A stretch of DNA of 64,000 bases from Streptomyces sp. NBC_01775 (GCF_035917675.1 NZ_CP109104.1:992001-1056000), one strand, 5' to 3'. Numbered from the stretch's first letter, positions 33,334 through 42,753 are shown. Notes: generated from the sequence alone by a model not told the origin. A program made the numbers and translations.

Positions 33334-34851
33334 ATGTCCGCAACGCGTCAGGCACCGCCCCAGGGCTCCTCGGACCATCAGGTCGTGATCGCGGGAGCCG
33401 GACCGGTCGGTCTCTGGCTGGCCCATGAACTCGCCCTCGCCGGCGTCTCCGTCCTCGTGCTGGAGCGGGAGGAGCGACGCAGCCCGCACTCCAAGGCCCT
33501 GGGCATCCAGCCGCGCACCGTCGAGGTGCTGGCGATGCGGAACCGCCACCGGGACACCCTCGCCGCCGGCCGGCCCCTGCCCAACTGGCACTTCGGCATG
33601 CTGGAGTCCCGTGTCGACTTCAGTTCGCTGCCGACCCCTTTCCCGTTCCTGCTGGCCCAGCCGCAGACGGTCACCGAGGAGCTGCTGGAGCGCTACGCCA
33701 CCGAGTTGGGCGCGATCGTCCGGCGGGGCCACGAGGTCATCTCACTGGTCCAGGACGACTCGTCGGTCACCGTCCGGGTGGGCGGCCCCGATGGCGCGTA
33801 CGAGGTGAGCGCGCCATACGTGGTCGGCACGGACGGCGCCCGCAGCACCGTGCGCCGGGAGGCCGGCATCGACTTCCCCGGGTCCGGCACCTCGGCCTAC
33901 GGCTTCCTCGGCGAGGTGGTTCTCGACAACCCGCCGCGGAACCCCGGCTTCGCCGCCCTTTCCGAGGCCGGCCGCCTCCTGGTCGTCCCACTGCCGGACG
34001 GCAGGTTCCGCGTCACCGGATACGATCCGGCCGACCAGCGGCACGACGTGCCCATGACGCTGGACGGACTGCGCGATGCCTCGCTGCGGATCGCCGGCAC
34101 CGACTTCGGCATGCGCTCACCCTCCTGGCTGTCCCGGTTCGGCAACGCGACCCGGCTGGCCGCCGCCTACCGGAGCCGCCGGGTGCTGCTGGCCGGGGAC
34201 GCGGCCCACATCCACTGGCCGGCCGGGGGCGTCGGCCTGAACGTCGGGCTCCAGGACGCCATGAACCTCGGCTGGAAGCTGGCCGCCGTGCTCCAGGGGC
34301 GGGCCGCCGCGGAGCTGCTGGACACCTACCACGCCGAACGCCACCCGGTCGGCGCCGAGCTGGCCGAGCACACCAAGGCCCAGGGCGCCCTGATCAGCGG
34401 GCTGACCCCGGAGGTCACCGCACTGCGCGGCCTGCTGAACGAGGCCATCGCCTCGGAGCCCGCGTTCGCGCGGCTGCTGGCCGGAAAGCTCTCCGGACTC
34501 GACACCGTCTACCGGCCCGCCGACGCGGACGCACACCCCCTGACCGGCGGCCGTGCCCACGACCCGGAGGGCGAGGGCGTCTTTCCGCTGCTGCACGACG
34601 GCCGCGCGGTGCTCCTGACCATGGGCGGCGAACCGGTGGACAGCGAGGTGGCCGAACGGGCGGCGGCGGCCGGCATCTCCGTCCACCCGAGCCGGCTCGC
34701 CAGGACTGGTGGACCCGCGTGGTCCGGCGTCACGGCGGCGCTGATCCGCCCCGACGGGCGCGTGTGGTGGGCGACCGAACAGCCGTGTTCCGGGGCGGGA
34801 TTCGCGGCCGAGGTGGGCAAGGCACTCGACGGGCTGCCGGCGGTCTTCTGA
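33334..34851 (+). CDS. FAD-dependent aromatic hydroxylase-type monooxygenase
   Basis: 505 residues. VVIAGAGPVGLWLAHELALAGVSVLVLER (about 16-45) is the FAD GxGxxG motif, VVGTDGARSTVRREAGIDFPG the DG motif, and VLLAGDAAHIHWPAGGVGLNVGLQDAMNLGWKL the GD motif that contacts FAD ribityl. The C-terminal 110 residues form a thioredoxin-like tail as in phenol or polyketide hydroxylases. It uses NAD(P)H and O2 to hydroxylate an aromatic or polyketide-like substrate. Probably controlled by the divergent TetR, a usual pair for drug inactivation or aromatic breakdown. Confidence 0.9.
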   Translation: MSATRQAPPQGSSDHQVVIAGAGPVGLWLAHELALAGVSVLVLEREERRSPHSKALGIQPRTVEVLAMRNRHRDTLAAGRPLPNWHFGMLESRVDFSSLPTPFPFLLAQPQTVTEELLERYATELGAIVRRGHEVISLVQDDSSVTVRVGGPDGAYEVSAPYVVGTDGARSTVRREAGIDFPGSGTSAYGFLGEVVLDNPPRNPGFAALSEAGRLLVVPLPDGRFRVTGYDPADQRHDVPMTLDGLRDASLRIAGTDFGMRSPSWLSRFGNATRLAAAYRSRRVLLAGDAAHIHWPAGGVGLNVGLQDAMNLGWKLAAVLQGRAAAELLDTYHAERHPVGAELAEHTKAQGALISGLTPEVTALRGLLNEAIASEPAFARLLAGKLSGLDTVYRPADADAHPLTGGRAHDPEGEGVFPLLHDGRAVLLTMGGEPVDSEVAERAAAAGISVHPSRLARTGGPAWSGVTAALIRPDGRVWWATEQPCSGAGFAAEVGKALDGLPAVF

Positions 34852-34856
34852 CGTCC

Positions 34857-34929
34857 GGTGCGCGGGAGTCCCGCTCCGTGGGGTGCGCGGGAGTCCCCGT
34901 TCCGTGCGGTGCGCGGGAGTCCCGCTCAG
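34857..34929. repeat. Three tandem 25/26-bp repeats between convergent genes
   Basis: Copies begin at 34857, 34882 and 34908, each starting GGTGCGCGGGAGTCCC; the third runs into the stop of the gcdH-type gene. Each contains the hairpin-forming GCGGGA-G-TCCCGC (the middle copy imperfect). May serve as a compound terminator. Confidence 0.7.
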
Positions 34930-36140
34930 CGGCCGTCGGCTCTGAAGGCCGAGTGGCCGGTCAGGGCCTGGCCGAGGGCGAGGGTGTGCATCTCGCCGGT
35001 GCCCTCGTAGGTGAGGACGGACTCCAGGTTGTTCATGTGCCGGATGACGGGATATTCCAGGGAGATGCCGTTGGCGCCGAGCAGCGTGCGCGCCGTACGG
35101 CAGATCTCCAGGGCCTCGCGCACGTTGTTGAGTTTGCCGAAGCTGATCTGGGCCGGGTGCAGCGCGCCCTCGTCCTTGAGCTGGGCGAGGCGCAGCGCCA
35201 CGAGGGTGGCCTTGTGCAGTTCGAGCGCCATGTCGGCGAGCTTTTGCTGGGTGAGCTGGAAGGCGGCGAGCGGGCTGCCGAACTGCTCGCGCTCGCACAC
35301 GTAGTCGCGCGCCGTCTGCCAGGCGGAGCGCGCGGCGCCGGTGACGCCCCACACGATGCCGAAGCGGGCCTCGCCCAGGCAGGTGAGCGGCCCGGACAGG
35401 CCACGGGCCGCCGGCAGCAGCGCTTCGGGCCCGAGCCGTACGCCGTCGAGCACCAGCTCGCTGGTGACACTGGCGCGCAGCGACATCTTGTGCTTGATCT
35501 CCGGTGCGGAGAAGCCGGGAGTGCCGGCGGGGACGAGGAAGCCGCGTACGCCGTCGTCGGTGCGCGCCCAGACGACGGCGAGGTCGGCGACGGAGCCGTT
35601 GGTGATCCACATCTTCCGCCCGTCGAGGATCCAGTCGGCGCCGTCGCGGCGGGCGCGGGTCCGCATCGAGGCGGGGTCCGAGCCGTGGTCGGGTTCGGTC
35701 AGGCCGAAGCAGCCGATGGCCTCACCGGCCGCCATGCGCGGCAGCCATGCGCGCTTCTGCTCTTCTGAGCCGAAGCGGTGGATCGCGAACATCGCCAAGG
35801 AGCCCTGGACGGAGACGAAGGAGCGCAGGCCCGAGTCGCAGCTCTCCAGCTCCCGGCAGGCGATGCCGTAGCTGAGCGCGGAGGTCCCGGCGCATCCGTA
35901 GCCGGTCAGATGCATACCGAGCAGGCCCAGCTTGCCGAACTCACGGGCGAGTTCGCGCAGCCGGGGCAGCTTGCCGTCCTCGTACCAGCGGGCGATGTGC
36001 GGCTGTGCATGGTCGGCCAGGCAGGCGCGAACGGTGTCACGGACCGCGCGGTCCTCGTCGGAGAGAGTGCCCTCGATACCGAGCGGGTCGAGGGGGTCGA
36101 TCGGGGCGAGCGGGGCGGGCCCGCCGGTGCGGGTGGACAT
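34926..36140 (-). CDS. gcdH: Glutaryl-CoA dehydrogenase
   Basis: 404 residues. FAD-linked decarboxylating dehydrogenase turning glutaryl-CoA into crotonyl-CoA. Diagnostic stretches: GYGCAGTSALSYGIACRELESCDSGLRSFVSVQGSLAM, CFGLTEPDHGSDPASM, RKMWITNGSVADLAVVWA, MNNLESVLTYEGTGEMH, where the Glu of YEGT (about 379) is the catalytic base. AGGAG precedes ATG 36140. Follows the CoA-transferase gene by 44 bp. Together with that gene it gives the glutarate to crotonyl-CoA route. Confidence 0.9.
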   Translation of the reverse strand: MSTRTGGPAPLAPIDPLDPLGIEGTLSDEDRAVRDTVRACLADHAQPHIARWYEDGKLPRLRELAREFGKLGLLGMHLTGYGCAGTSALSYGIACRELESCDSGLRSFVSVQGSLAMFAIHRFGSEEQKRAWLPRMAAGEAIGCFGLTEPDHGSDPASMRTRARRDGADWILDGRKMWITNGSVADLAVVWARTDDGVRGFLVPAGTPGFSAPEIKHKMSLRASVTSELVLDGVRLGPEALLPAARGLSGPLTCLGEARFGIVWGVTGAARSAWQTARDYVCEREQFGSPLAAFQLTQQKLADMALELHKATLVALRLAQLKDEGALHPAQISFGKLNNVREALEICRTARTLLGANGISLEYPVIRHMNNLESVLTYEGTGEMHTLALGQALTGHSAFRADGR

Positions 36141-36184
36141 GGGGTGCTCCTGAAAGAGGCGGGGCGGGGGTACGGGAGGGTCGG

Positions 36185-37489
36185 CTAACGGCCGAGGAGC
36201 GCGGCGATCTCTGCCTCGTCGTAGCCCAGTTCGGCCAGGACCTCCGCGCTGTGCTGGCCGAGGGTGGGCGGGGCCGAGCGCACCGGAGGGCGCCGGCCGC
36301 GGAAGCTGGCGGGGAAGGCGACCTGGCTGAGGGGGCCGGCATCGGGGTGGTCGGTCGTGGCGACGATGCCGAGGGCCTCGGTCTGCGGGCAGTCGTAGAC
36401 CTCGTCGAGGGAGCGGATCGGGGTCGCCGGGACGCCCGCGGCCTTCAGCGTCGTACACCAGTGCCCGACGGTTTCCTCGCGCAGTACGGCCTCCAGTGCG
36501 GCGTTGAGCTCGTCGCGGTGTTCGACGCGGGCGCGGTTGGTGGCGAAGCGGGGGTCCTCGGCGAGGGGCGCGAGGCCGAGTACGCCGCACAGCCGCCGCC
36601 ACAGCCCGTCGTTGCCGACGGCGATCACGAAGTGGCCGTCGGAGGCTGGATAGGCCTGGTACGGCACGAGGCTGGGGTGGCCGGAGCCGAGGCGGGCCGG
36701 CCGCTCGCCGGTGGCGAAGTATCCGGTGGCCCAGTTGATGTGCAGCGCGAGCTGCGACTCGTACAGCGAGGTGGTCACATACTGTCCGCGCCCGGTGCGC
36801 TCGCGCTCGACCAGCGCGGCCAGCAACCCGATGGTGCCGAACAGCGCGGCGCCGAGGTCGCCCATGGCGTACCCGGCCTTCACGGGCGGCCCGTCCGGTT
36901 CGCCGGTGAGCGACATCAGCCCGGCGGCGGCCTGCGCGACCATGTCGTAGCCGGGCTCGTCGCGCAGCGGCCCGGTCTCGCCGAAGGCGGAGATGTGCAG
37001 CAGCACGAGGCGGGGGTAGCGCTCGCTGAGCTGCTCGTAGCCGAAGATCTCGGCGAGCGAGCTGCCGGGGCGGAAGTTCTCGACCAGCACGTCGGCGTCG
37101 GCGAGCATCCGGTGCACGGCCTCCTGTCCCTGCGGGGACTTGAGGTCGAGGGTGACGGAGCGCTTGTTGCGGTTGGCGGCCAGGTAGTACGTGGCGTCCG
37201 GGCCGTTGAACGGGGGTCCCCACTGCCGGGTCGGGTCGCCGCCTTCGGGATGTTCGACCTTGATGACGTCGGCGCCGAGGTCGGCGAGGCTCATGGTCGT
37301 ATAGGGCCCGGCCAGAATCTTGGACAGGTCGACCACCCGCATTCCGGCGAGCGGCGCGGGCCGGTCGAGCGGCACGGGGCCTCCGGGCGCGGTCTCGGAG
37401 CGGGTGTCGCCGTCGGGGCGGATGCCGCCGTCGGAGCGGACGTCTTTGTCGGGAGAGGTGTCGCCGTCGGAAGGGGTGTCAGGAGACAT
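36185..37489 (-). CDS. Family III CoA-transferase, glutarate-type (SUGCT-like)
   Basis: 434 residues of the CaiB/BaiF family. PLAGMRVVDLSKILAGPYTTMSLADLGADVIKVEHPEGGDPTRQW and KRSVTLDLKSPQGQEAVHRMLADADVLVENFRPG are the CoA-binding Rossmann parts; the C-terminal part (SGHPSLVPYQAYPASDGHFVIAVGND, GVPATPIRSLDEVYDCPQ, LGQHSAEVLAELG) resembles animal succinate-hydroxymethylglutarate CoA-transferase. Probably loads CoA onto glutarate for the next gene product. Overlaps the upstream dehydrogenase gene by 11 bp. The N-terminus contains an Asp/Gly/Ser repeat from short DNA repeats at 37400-37480. Confidence 0.87.
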   Translation of the reverse strand: MSPDTPSDGDTSPDKDVRSDGGIRPDGDTRSETAPGGPVPLDRPAPLAGMRVVDLSKILAGPYTTMSLADLGADVIKVEHPEGGDPTRQWGPPFNGPDATYYLAANRNKRSVTLDLKSPQGQEAVHRMLADADVLVENFRPGSSLAEIFGYEQLSERYPRLVLLHISAFGETGPLRDEPGYDMVAQAAAGLMSLTGEPDGPPVKAGYAMGDLGAALFGTIGLLAALVERERTGRGQYVTTSLYESQLALHINWATGYFATGERPARLGSGHPSLVPYQAYPASDGHFVIAVGNDGLWRRLCGVLGLAPLAEDPRFATNRARVEHRDELNAALEAVLREETVGHWCTTLKAAGVPATPIRSLDEVYDCPQTEALGIVATTDHPDAGPLSQVAFPASFRGRRPPVRSAPPTLGQHSAEVLAELGYDEAEIAALLGR

Positions 37490-39167
37490 GCGCCGCCTCC
37501 TCGTCGAGGTGGCCGCCGTCCGCCAGCTCGGCCAGGTGGGCGAGCGCGTGGGGCGGCAGGGCGTGCGGGGCGTCCAGGCGGGCGAGCCAGGTGTGGGCGA
37601 CCAGTGCCTTCCGCCGGCCGCGTCCGGTGGCCGCCTCGTGCTCGGCCTGTTCCAGCAGCAGCGTGCCCATGACGGTGCGGGCGAGGTCGTCGGCGTACGC
37701 CGCGACGCCCGACTGCTGTGCCTCCTCGGGGAGTTCGAGGAGCAGATCGCCCTCCTCTCGCAGCCGCGCCCAGCGGCCGGCCAGCGAAGCGGCGGCCTTC
37801 AGGGTGAGGCCGCCGAGGCGGTGCACATAGGTGTCGGCAAGGGTGTGGTGCGCGGTCTCGCGGCGCATGCAGCGCAGGACGTCGAGCGCGATGACGTTGG
37901 AGGAACCCTCCCAGATGGAGCCGAGGTGGGCGTCGCGCAGCAGCCGGGGGTTGACCCAGTCCTCGATGTACCCGTTGCCGCCGCGGATCTCCATGGCCTC
38001 GGCGGTCACCTGCCGGGCCCGCTTGCACACGTGGAACTTGGCCAGCGGCGTCAGCATCCGGATCAGTTCGCGGGCCGCGCCGTCTCCGGCGTCCGCCTCG
38101 TCCAGCCGCGCGGCGCCCTCCAGGACGAGGCCGAGCGCGGCCTCGGCGTCCAGGAGCAGCGGCAGCAAGGTGGCGCGCATCAGCGGCTGGTCGAACAGCG
38201 GCTTGCCGAAGACCTCGCGGGCCCGGGTGTGCTGGACCGATTCACGTACGGCGCGGCGCATGAGCGCTGCCGAGCGCATGGCGTTGGAGAGCCGGGAGAC
38301 GTTGAGCATCTCGGCCATCTGCGGGAATCCCCTGGCCAGTTGACCAACGGGGCGGGCGTAGGCGTCCTGGAGGGTGACCTCGCCGCTGGCCATGGAGCGG
38401 GCGCCGAGCTTGTCCTTGAGCCGGTCGATACGGATGGCGTTGCGGCTGCCGTCGGGGCGCAGCCTGGGCACCATGAACATGCCCAGTCCCCTGGTGCCCT
38501 CGCCCTGCCCTGGGACGCGGGCGAGGGTGAGGATGACGTCGGCCGTGACGTTGGAGGCGAACCACTTGTGGCCGGTGAGGGTGTAGTGGCCGCCGTGGTC
38601 GGTGGCGGTGGTCTCCGTCTTGCCGACGTCGGTGCCGCCCTGCCGTTCGGTCATGAACATCGCGCCGGTGGCGCGGGTGCCCGGCTCGGTGGAGGTGAGC
38701 GCGGCGATCTCCTCGGAGAATCCGTCCGGGTCGAACAGCCGCAGGACGCGCGCCGCCGAGTCGGTCATCGACAGCGGGCAGGCCAGGCCGAACTCGGACT
38801 GGACGAACAGATAGGACAGCGCGTACTTCACGGTGTGCGGGACGGGGGTGGGCCAGCCGAGCACACCCGGCCGGTGCGACATGGCGGCCAGCCCGAATCT
38901 TTCGTAGGCCAGCTCTTCCATGCGGGCGAAGGCGGGGTGGTGGTCGACCTCGTCGATGCGCCGCCCGTCGGGCGCGTACTGCCGCAGACGGGGCGGATGG
39001 GCGTCGGCGACGGCGGCCAGCGTGTCGAGTTCACCGGCCGCGACGGCACCGAGCTCGTCGAGCACGGGCTCGGCCCGCGCGCGGTCCTCGTCGGACAGCA
39101 AGCGCTCCAGCAGCGGGCGCAGCGCGGGTTCGCCGTCGGCGGGGCCGACGTGGTTGATGTCCTGCAT
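37479..39167 (-). CDS. AidB-like long acyl-CoA dehydrogenase-family protein
   Basis: 562 residues, about 170 more than ordinary acyl-CoA dehydrogenases. The N-terminal region (RLRQYAPDGRRIDEVDHHPAFARMEELA) and CPLSMTDSAARVLR match the AidB branch; the FAD site is FMTERQGGTDVGKTETTA ... YTLTGHKWFASNVTADVILTLARV; RGGNGYIEDWVNPRLLRDAHLGSIWEGSSNV holds the C-terminal motif including the Glu position. A further helical domain of about 120 residues ends the chain. AidB proteins protect DNA from alkylation in E. coli, but in this operon a role in acyl-CoA oxidation is just as likely. Confidence 0.87.
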   Translation of the reverse strand: MQDINHVGPADGEPALRPLLERLLSDEDRARAEPVLDELGAVAAGELDTLAAVADAHPPRLRQYAPDGRRIDEVDHHPAFARMEELAYERFGLAAMSHRPGVLGWPTPVPHTVKYALSYLFVQSEFGLACPLSMTDSAARVLRLFDPDGFSEEIAALTSTEPGTRATGAMFMTERQGGTDVGKTETTATDHGGHYTLTGHKWFASNVTADVILTLARVPGQGEGTRGLGMFMVPRLRPDGSRNAIRIDRLKDKLGARSMASGEVTLQDAYARPVGQLARGFPQMAEMLNVSRLSNAMRSAALMRRAVRESVQHTRAREVFGKPLFDQPLMRATLLPLLLDAEAALGLVLEGAARLDEADAGDGAARELIRMLTPLAKFHVCKRARQVTAEAMEIRGGNGYIEDWVNPRLLRDAHLGSIWEGSSNVIALDVLRCMRRETAHHTLADTYVHRLGGLTLKAAASLAGRWARLREEGDLLLELPEEAQQSGVAAYADDLARTVMGTLLLEQAEHEAATGRGRRKALVAHTWLARLDAPHALPPHALAHLAELADGGHLDEEAAHVS

Positions 39168-39246
39168 GTGGTGCTGTCTCTCTGTCGGCGGGGCGGGATG
39201 GGGCGGAGTGAGGCGGGGTCGGGGTTCCGGGCACGGGTCCGGAGGG

Positions 39247-40653
39247 TTACGTCGAGGCCGGCGAGTTCCGCGAGGCACCTGGCCCGGCGTCCTTGGACGC
39301 GGCCTCCGTGGACGCGGCCTCCCCGGGCGCGGTGTCCGGCGTCTCCGCGCTCGCCGTGGCGTCGTCGCCCCCGGTGCGGGCGAGCAGCGGCAGGACCCCG
39401 ACGAGCGTGATCCCCACATAGCCGAGGCCGAGCGCGACCACCGGCCAGATCGAGCCGGTGCGGTCGAGGAGGAACTGCGAGCACAGCGGCGCGGTTCCGG
39501 CGAAGAGCGTGGTGCACAGCTGGTAGCACAGGGACATGCCCGTGTAGCGGATCTCGACGGGGAAGACCCGGGCGAGGATCCCGGCGAGCGCCGCGTAGTA
39601 CATGGCGTGTGGGAAGGTGGCGAGCGCCATGCCCAGCACCGCGAGCCAGTACGAGCCGGTGCCGATCAGCACGAACATCAGCGGCAGCAGCACGAATTCG
39701 GGCAGGAGCATCCACCACACCGCTCTGCTCAGCGGCCACTTGGCGGCCAGTACGGCGCCGAAGGGCTGGACGAGCGTCTGGACGACGAGCGCCACGGAGA
39801 TGACCGTCAGGAAGGAGGAGCGGTCGAAGCCGAGGTCGGAGGTCGCCCAGGACAGCGCGAAGGTGGTCTTGACGTAGGTGATGGCCACGCCCGCCGTACC
39901 GGCCAGCACGCCGAGGAACACCAGGAGCGGGTAGCGGCCCAGGACATCCTTGACGGGCAGCTTGGAGACCCGCTTGCTCTCCAGCGCCCGCCGCATCTCC
40001 GGGGTCTCCCCCAGCCGCAGCCGGATGAAGAGCCCGACCGCGACGAGTACGGCGGAGGCGAGGAAGGGCACCCGCCAGCCCCAGGACTCGAAGGCCGCGT
40101 CGTCGAGCTGGGCGATGGCCAGGAAGGAGAGGGTCGCCAGGAGATTGCCGACCGGTGAGCCCTGCTGTGCGAAGGCGCCGTACAGCAGCTTCCTGCGGGG
40201 CGGCGCGTATTCGGTCGCGATGAGGACGGCGCCGCCCCACTCACCGCCCATGGCGACGCCCTGGACCATCCGCAACAAGATGAGCAGCACCGGCGCGGCG
40301 GCACCGATCTGCGCGTATCCGGGGAGCAGCCCGACGCAGAAGGTGGCCGCGCCCATCATGGTGAGGGTGGTGACGAGCGCCTTCTTGCGGCCGTAGCGGT
40401 CGCCGAAGTGGCCGAATATCAGCCCGCCGAGGGGGCGCGCGAGGAAGCCGACCCAGAAGGTGGCGAAGGCCGCGAGGGTGCCGACGGCGGGCGAGGCCCC
40501 GGTGAAGAAGATCTTGCCGAGGACCAGCGCCGAGGCCGAGCCGTAGATGTAGAAGTCGAACCACTCGATGGTGGTGCCGACGAACGCGGTGATCCCGGCC
40601 TTCCGTGCCTCCTTGGCACCTGGCGGGGGTGGTGGGGATGCTGGCTGCTGCAT
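39247..40653 (-). CDS. MFS transporter, metabolite:H+ symporter (MHS) family
   Basis: 468 residues with 12 membrane segments. GTTIEWFDFYIYGSASALVLGKIFF at the start, the RPLGGLIFGHFGDRYGRKKAL loop and GVAMGGEWGGAVLIATEYAPP are hallmarks of the MHS family (ShiA, KgtP, ProP). It should import a carboxylate or similar with protons. Encoded ahead of the dehydrogenases and CoA-transferase on the same strand, which points to a dicarboxylate such as glutarate; that substrate is inferred. The hydrophilic Ala/Thr/Glu C-terminal tail is about 40 residues. Confidence 0.92.
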   Translation of the reverse strand: MQQPASPPPPPGAKEARKAGITAFVGTTIEWFDFYIYGSASALVLGKIFFTGASPAVGTLAAFATFWVGFLARPLGGLIFGHFGDRYGRKKALVTTLTMMGAATFCVGLLPGYAQIGAAAPVLLILLRMVQGVAMGGEWGGAVLIATEYAPPRRKLLYGAFAQQGSPVGNLLATLSFLAIAQLDDAAFESWGWRVPFLASAVLVAVGLFIRLRLGETPEMRRALESKRVSKLPVKDVLGRYPLLVFLGVLAGTAGVAITYVKTTFALSWATSDLGFDRSSFLTVISVALVVQTLVQPFGAVLAAKWPLSRAVWWMLLPEFVLLPLMFVLIGTGSYWLAVLGMALATFPHAMYYAALAGILARVFPVEIRYTGMSLCYQLCTTLFAGTAPLCSQFLLDRTGSIWPVVALGLGYVGITLVGVLPLLARTGGDDATASAETPDTAPGEAASTEAASKDAGPGASRNSPAST

Positions 40654-40903
40654 GGCGAGTCCTCTCGTGGCGAGCGGGTCCCGCTACGGGAGGCACCATC
40701 GGGGCCGGTCCACGCGCCGCTGCGAGACGCGGATCACTCTGGCAGCCGGTATTAAGCACTGTCCAAGATTGATTTCGAGGTGCAGTGAGACGTTGTGCGT
40801 CGTAATCGCGAGGCGAGCGATGTGAAGCGTCCGGCGGGCGGCGTGCGACGTAAGGGGGGCGGCGGCCTGCGGTGTGAAAGAGCGGTCTGCGGGGCCGCCG
40901 CGC

Positions 40904-41806
40904 TCAGCTCGGATGCCCTGCCGGGGTCGGCAGCACGCGCTCGGCGACGCGCAGCACGGAGCGCAGTGCGGCGGAGTCGTTGCCGGCTCGCCAGGCCAGC
41001 GCGATCCGCAGCGGCGAGACCTGCCCGGCCAGCGGCCTGAACTGGACGTGTTCCAGGCGGATGTCGCGGGCCGACTCGACCACCAGCGCGACCCCCACCC
41101 CGGCGCCGACGAGGGCCAGCAGGCTGTAGGAGTCGGGGGCCTCCTGGGTGATCCTGGGCGCGAAGCCCGCCTCGTGGCACGCCTGCACCACCGCGTCGCG
41201 TACGGCGGAGCCGCGGGTGGCGGGGAAGGTCACGAACCGCTCCTGAGCCAGCTCGGCCAGCTCCACGCTCTCCCGTTCCACCAGCGGGTGGGTGTCGGGC
41301 AGGGCGAGGAACAGGTGCTCGACCCGCACGGCCCTGGTGTGAATGCCGCGCCGCGCGGGGAGGGCCACGAAGCCCAGGTCAAGCGTCCCGTCGGTGATCC
41401 TCCCCAGCGCCTCCCCCGAGTAGGTCTGGCCCTCCAGCACCAGCTCGATGCCGGGGAGTTCGGAGGTGACGGCGCGGGCCAGCACCGGCAGCGCCGCATA
41501 GCTGCTGGCCCCCGCGAAGCCGACGGAGACCCTGCCCACCTCGCCCGCTCCCGCAGCGCGCACGGTCCGGCGTATGACGGCGGCCTCGGCGAGCAGGTGC
41601 CGCGCCGGTTCGAGGAGGGCCTGCCCGGCCGAGGTCAGCCGCACCGACCGGGTCGTACGGTCGAACAGCGTGACGCCCAGATCGCGCTCCAGCAATCGGA
41701 TCTGCTGGCTCAGCGGCGACTGGGCCATGTGCAGCCGCTCGGCGGCGCGCCCGAAGTGCAGCTCCTCCGCGACGGCGACGAATCCGGAGAGATGACGTAG
41801 TTCCAC
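40904..41806 (-). CDS. LysR-family regulator
   Basis: 300 residues from a GTG. The HTH occupies 1-60: LRHLSGFVAVAEELHFGRAAERLHMAQSPLSQQIRLLERDLGVTLFDR. The effector domain shows VSVGFAGASSYAALPVLARAV and LVLEGQTYSGEALGRITDGTLDLGFVALP. It is on the same strand as, and 250 bp upstream of, the MHS transporter gene. The 40654-40903 gap has an AT-richer patch (40748-40800) that probably contains the operon promoter and the LysR site. Likely activator of the glutarate-type operon. Confidence 0.9.
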   Translation of the reverse strand: MELRHLSGFVAVAEELHFGRAAERLHMAQSPLSQQIRLLERDLGVTLFDRTTRSVRLTSAGQALLEPARHLLAEAAVIRRTVRAAGAGEVGRVSVGFAGASSYAALPVLARAVTSELPGIELVLEGQTYSGEALGRITDGTLDLGFVALPARRGIHTRAVRVEHLFLALPDTHPLVERESVELAELAQERFVTFPATRGSAVRDAVVQACHEAGFAPRITQEAPDSYSLLALVGAGVGVALVVESARDIRLEHVQFRPLAGQVSPLRIALAWRAGNDSAALRSVLRVAERVLPTPAGHPS

Positions 41807-41838
41807 CCCCCGACGATCTCAGCCGCCGCCGCCCGGCC

Positions 41839-42103
41839 TCAACGCGCCGTCTCCAGCAGCGCGGCGGCGCAGTCCTCGGCCAACTCCTCCGCGTGCGCCG
41901 GCAGCCCGCCGCCGTACCGGCCGCCGTCCCGCAGATGACGGCGTACGAGGGACAGGGGCAGGTCGACCAGGGCCAGGGTGATCCGTTCGACGGCCTGCGG
42001 GTCCCGGGCAGCCCAGCTCTCCGGCCAGGTGGTGCGCCCGGCCCGGCGCGGCGGCCACTGACGGGCCGACGGCCGGTCGCTGACGGGCCGTCGGTGACCG
42101 GCG
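41839..42103 (-). pseudogene. Remnant of an unidentified gene (C-terminal part only)
   Basis: A minus-strand frame ending at TGA 41839 has normal coding character over its last 60 codons (WPESWAARDPQAVERITLAL, VDLPLSLVRRHLRDGGRYGG, LPAHAEELAEDCAAALLETA). Upstream it runs into GC-rich repetitive sequence with no start codon that I can find. The helical ending could belong to a TetR-like or other alpha-helical protein. I read it as the 3' end of a truncated gene. The 5' limit given is arbitrary. Nothing else is seen in 41807-42223. Confidence 0.4.
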
Positions 42104-42223
42104 AACGGTCGGCCCCCGGCCCGCCGCGGCCACGGGCCGGAGCCGGGGCGCGGGGTGCCGGGGGCCGAGGAGGGCCGGGGGCGGGGGCCGAGAGCGACGG
42201 CCCCCGGGCCCGCCGTCCAGCGG

Positions 42224-42517
42224 TCAGATACGCCCGTGGGTCAGCCGGGTCAGGGGGCCCGTCTTGCGGGAGGCGCTCTTGCGGCCCAGGGCGAAGGCAC
42301 CGGCGAACAGTGCGATCAGACTGCCGCCCGCACCCGCCGCGATCTTCTTGCGTGCCTTCACAAGAGCCAGCCCCGCCGTGGCCTTGGTGCCGACGGCCTC
42401 GGCGGCCTTGGCCGCCCGCTTCGCACCGTCACCGGCGTCCACCACGGCGCTCCGCGCCTTGGACGCGGCGCCTCCGGTCGTACCGTTTGCCTTCGCGTTC
42501 TTCACAGAGTCAGCCAT
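42224..42517 (-). CDS. Small Ala/Lys-rich membrane-associated protein
   Basis: 97 residues. An N-terminal half made of Ala/Lys/Gly helices (MADSVKNAKANGTTGG, KRAAKAAEAVGTKATAG), a single hydrophobic segment at about 65-82 (GAGGSLIALFAGAFALG) and a basic end. No family recognised. Compositional resemblance to histone-like or phasin-like helices may be only due to Ala/Lys richness. Start ATG 42517 is the only reasonable one. Confidence 0.6.
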   Translation of the reverse strand: MADSVKNAKANGTTGGAASKARSAVVDAGDGAKRAAKAAEAVGTKATAGLALVKARKKIAAGAGGSLIALFAGAFALGRKSASRKTGPLTRLTHGRI

Positions 42518-42753
42518 GCGGCCACGGGTTGCCCATCGTCCCGTCCCGAAACCCGCCCGCGTGCCGCCGCTCGACGCCCAACTCCACGTTGACCGTTGCT
42601 CACGTTCCGTCGACCCACTCCGACCCGTCGACCGGTCGCCGCCCCGGGTACAAGCACGGTTTCCGGGCCACGGGAGAGGTGCAGCCGCTCCGTGGCGAGG
42701 AGGGCACCGAGGAGTTCGCCATGGTCCGGGACCTGGCCGCGGCGCTGTGGCCG

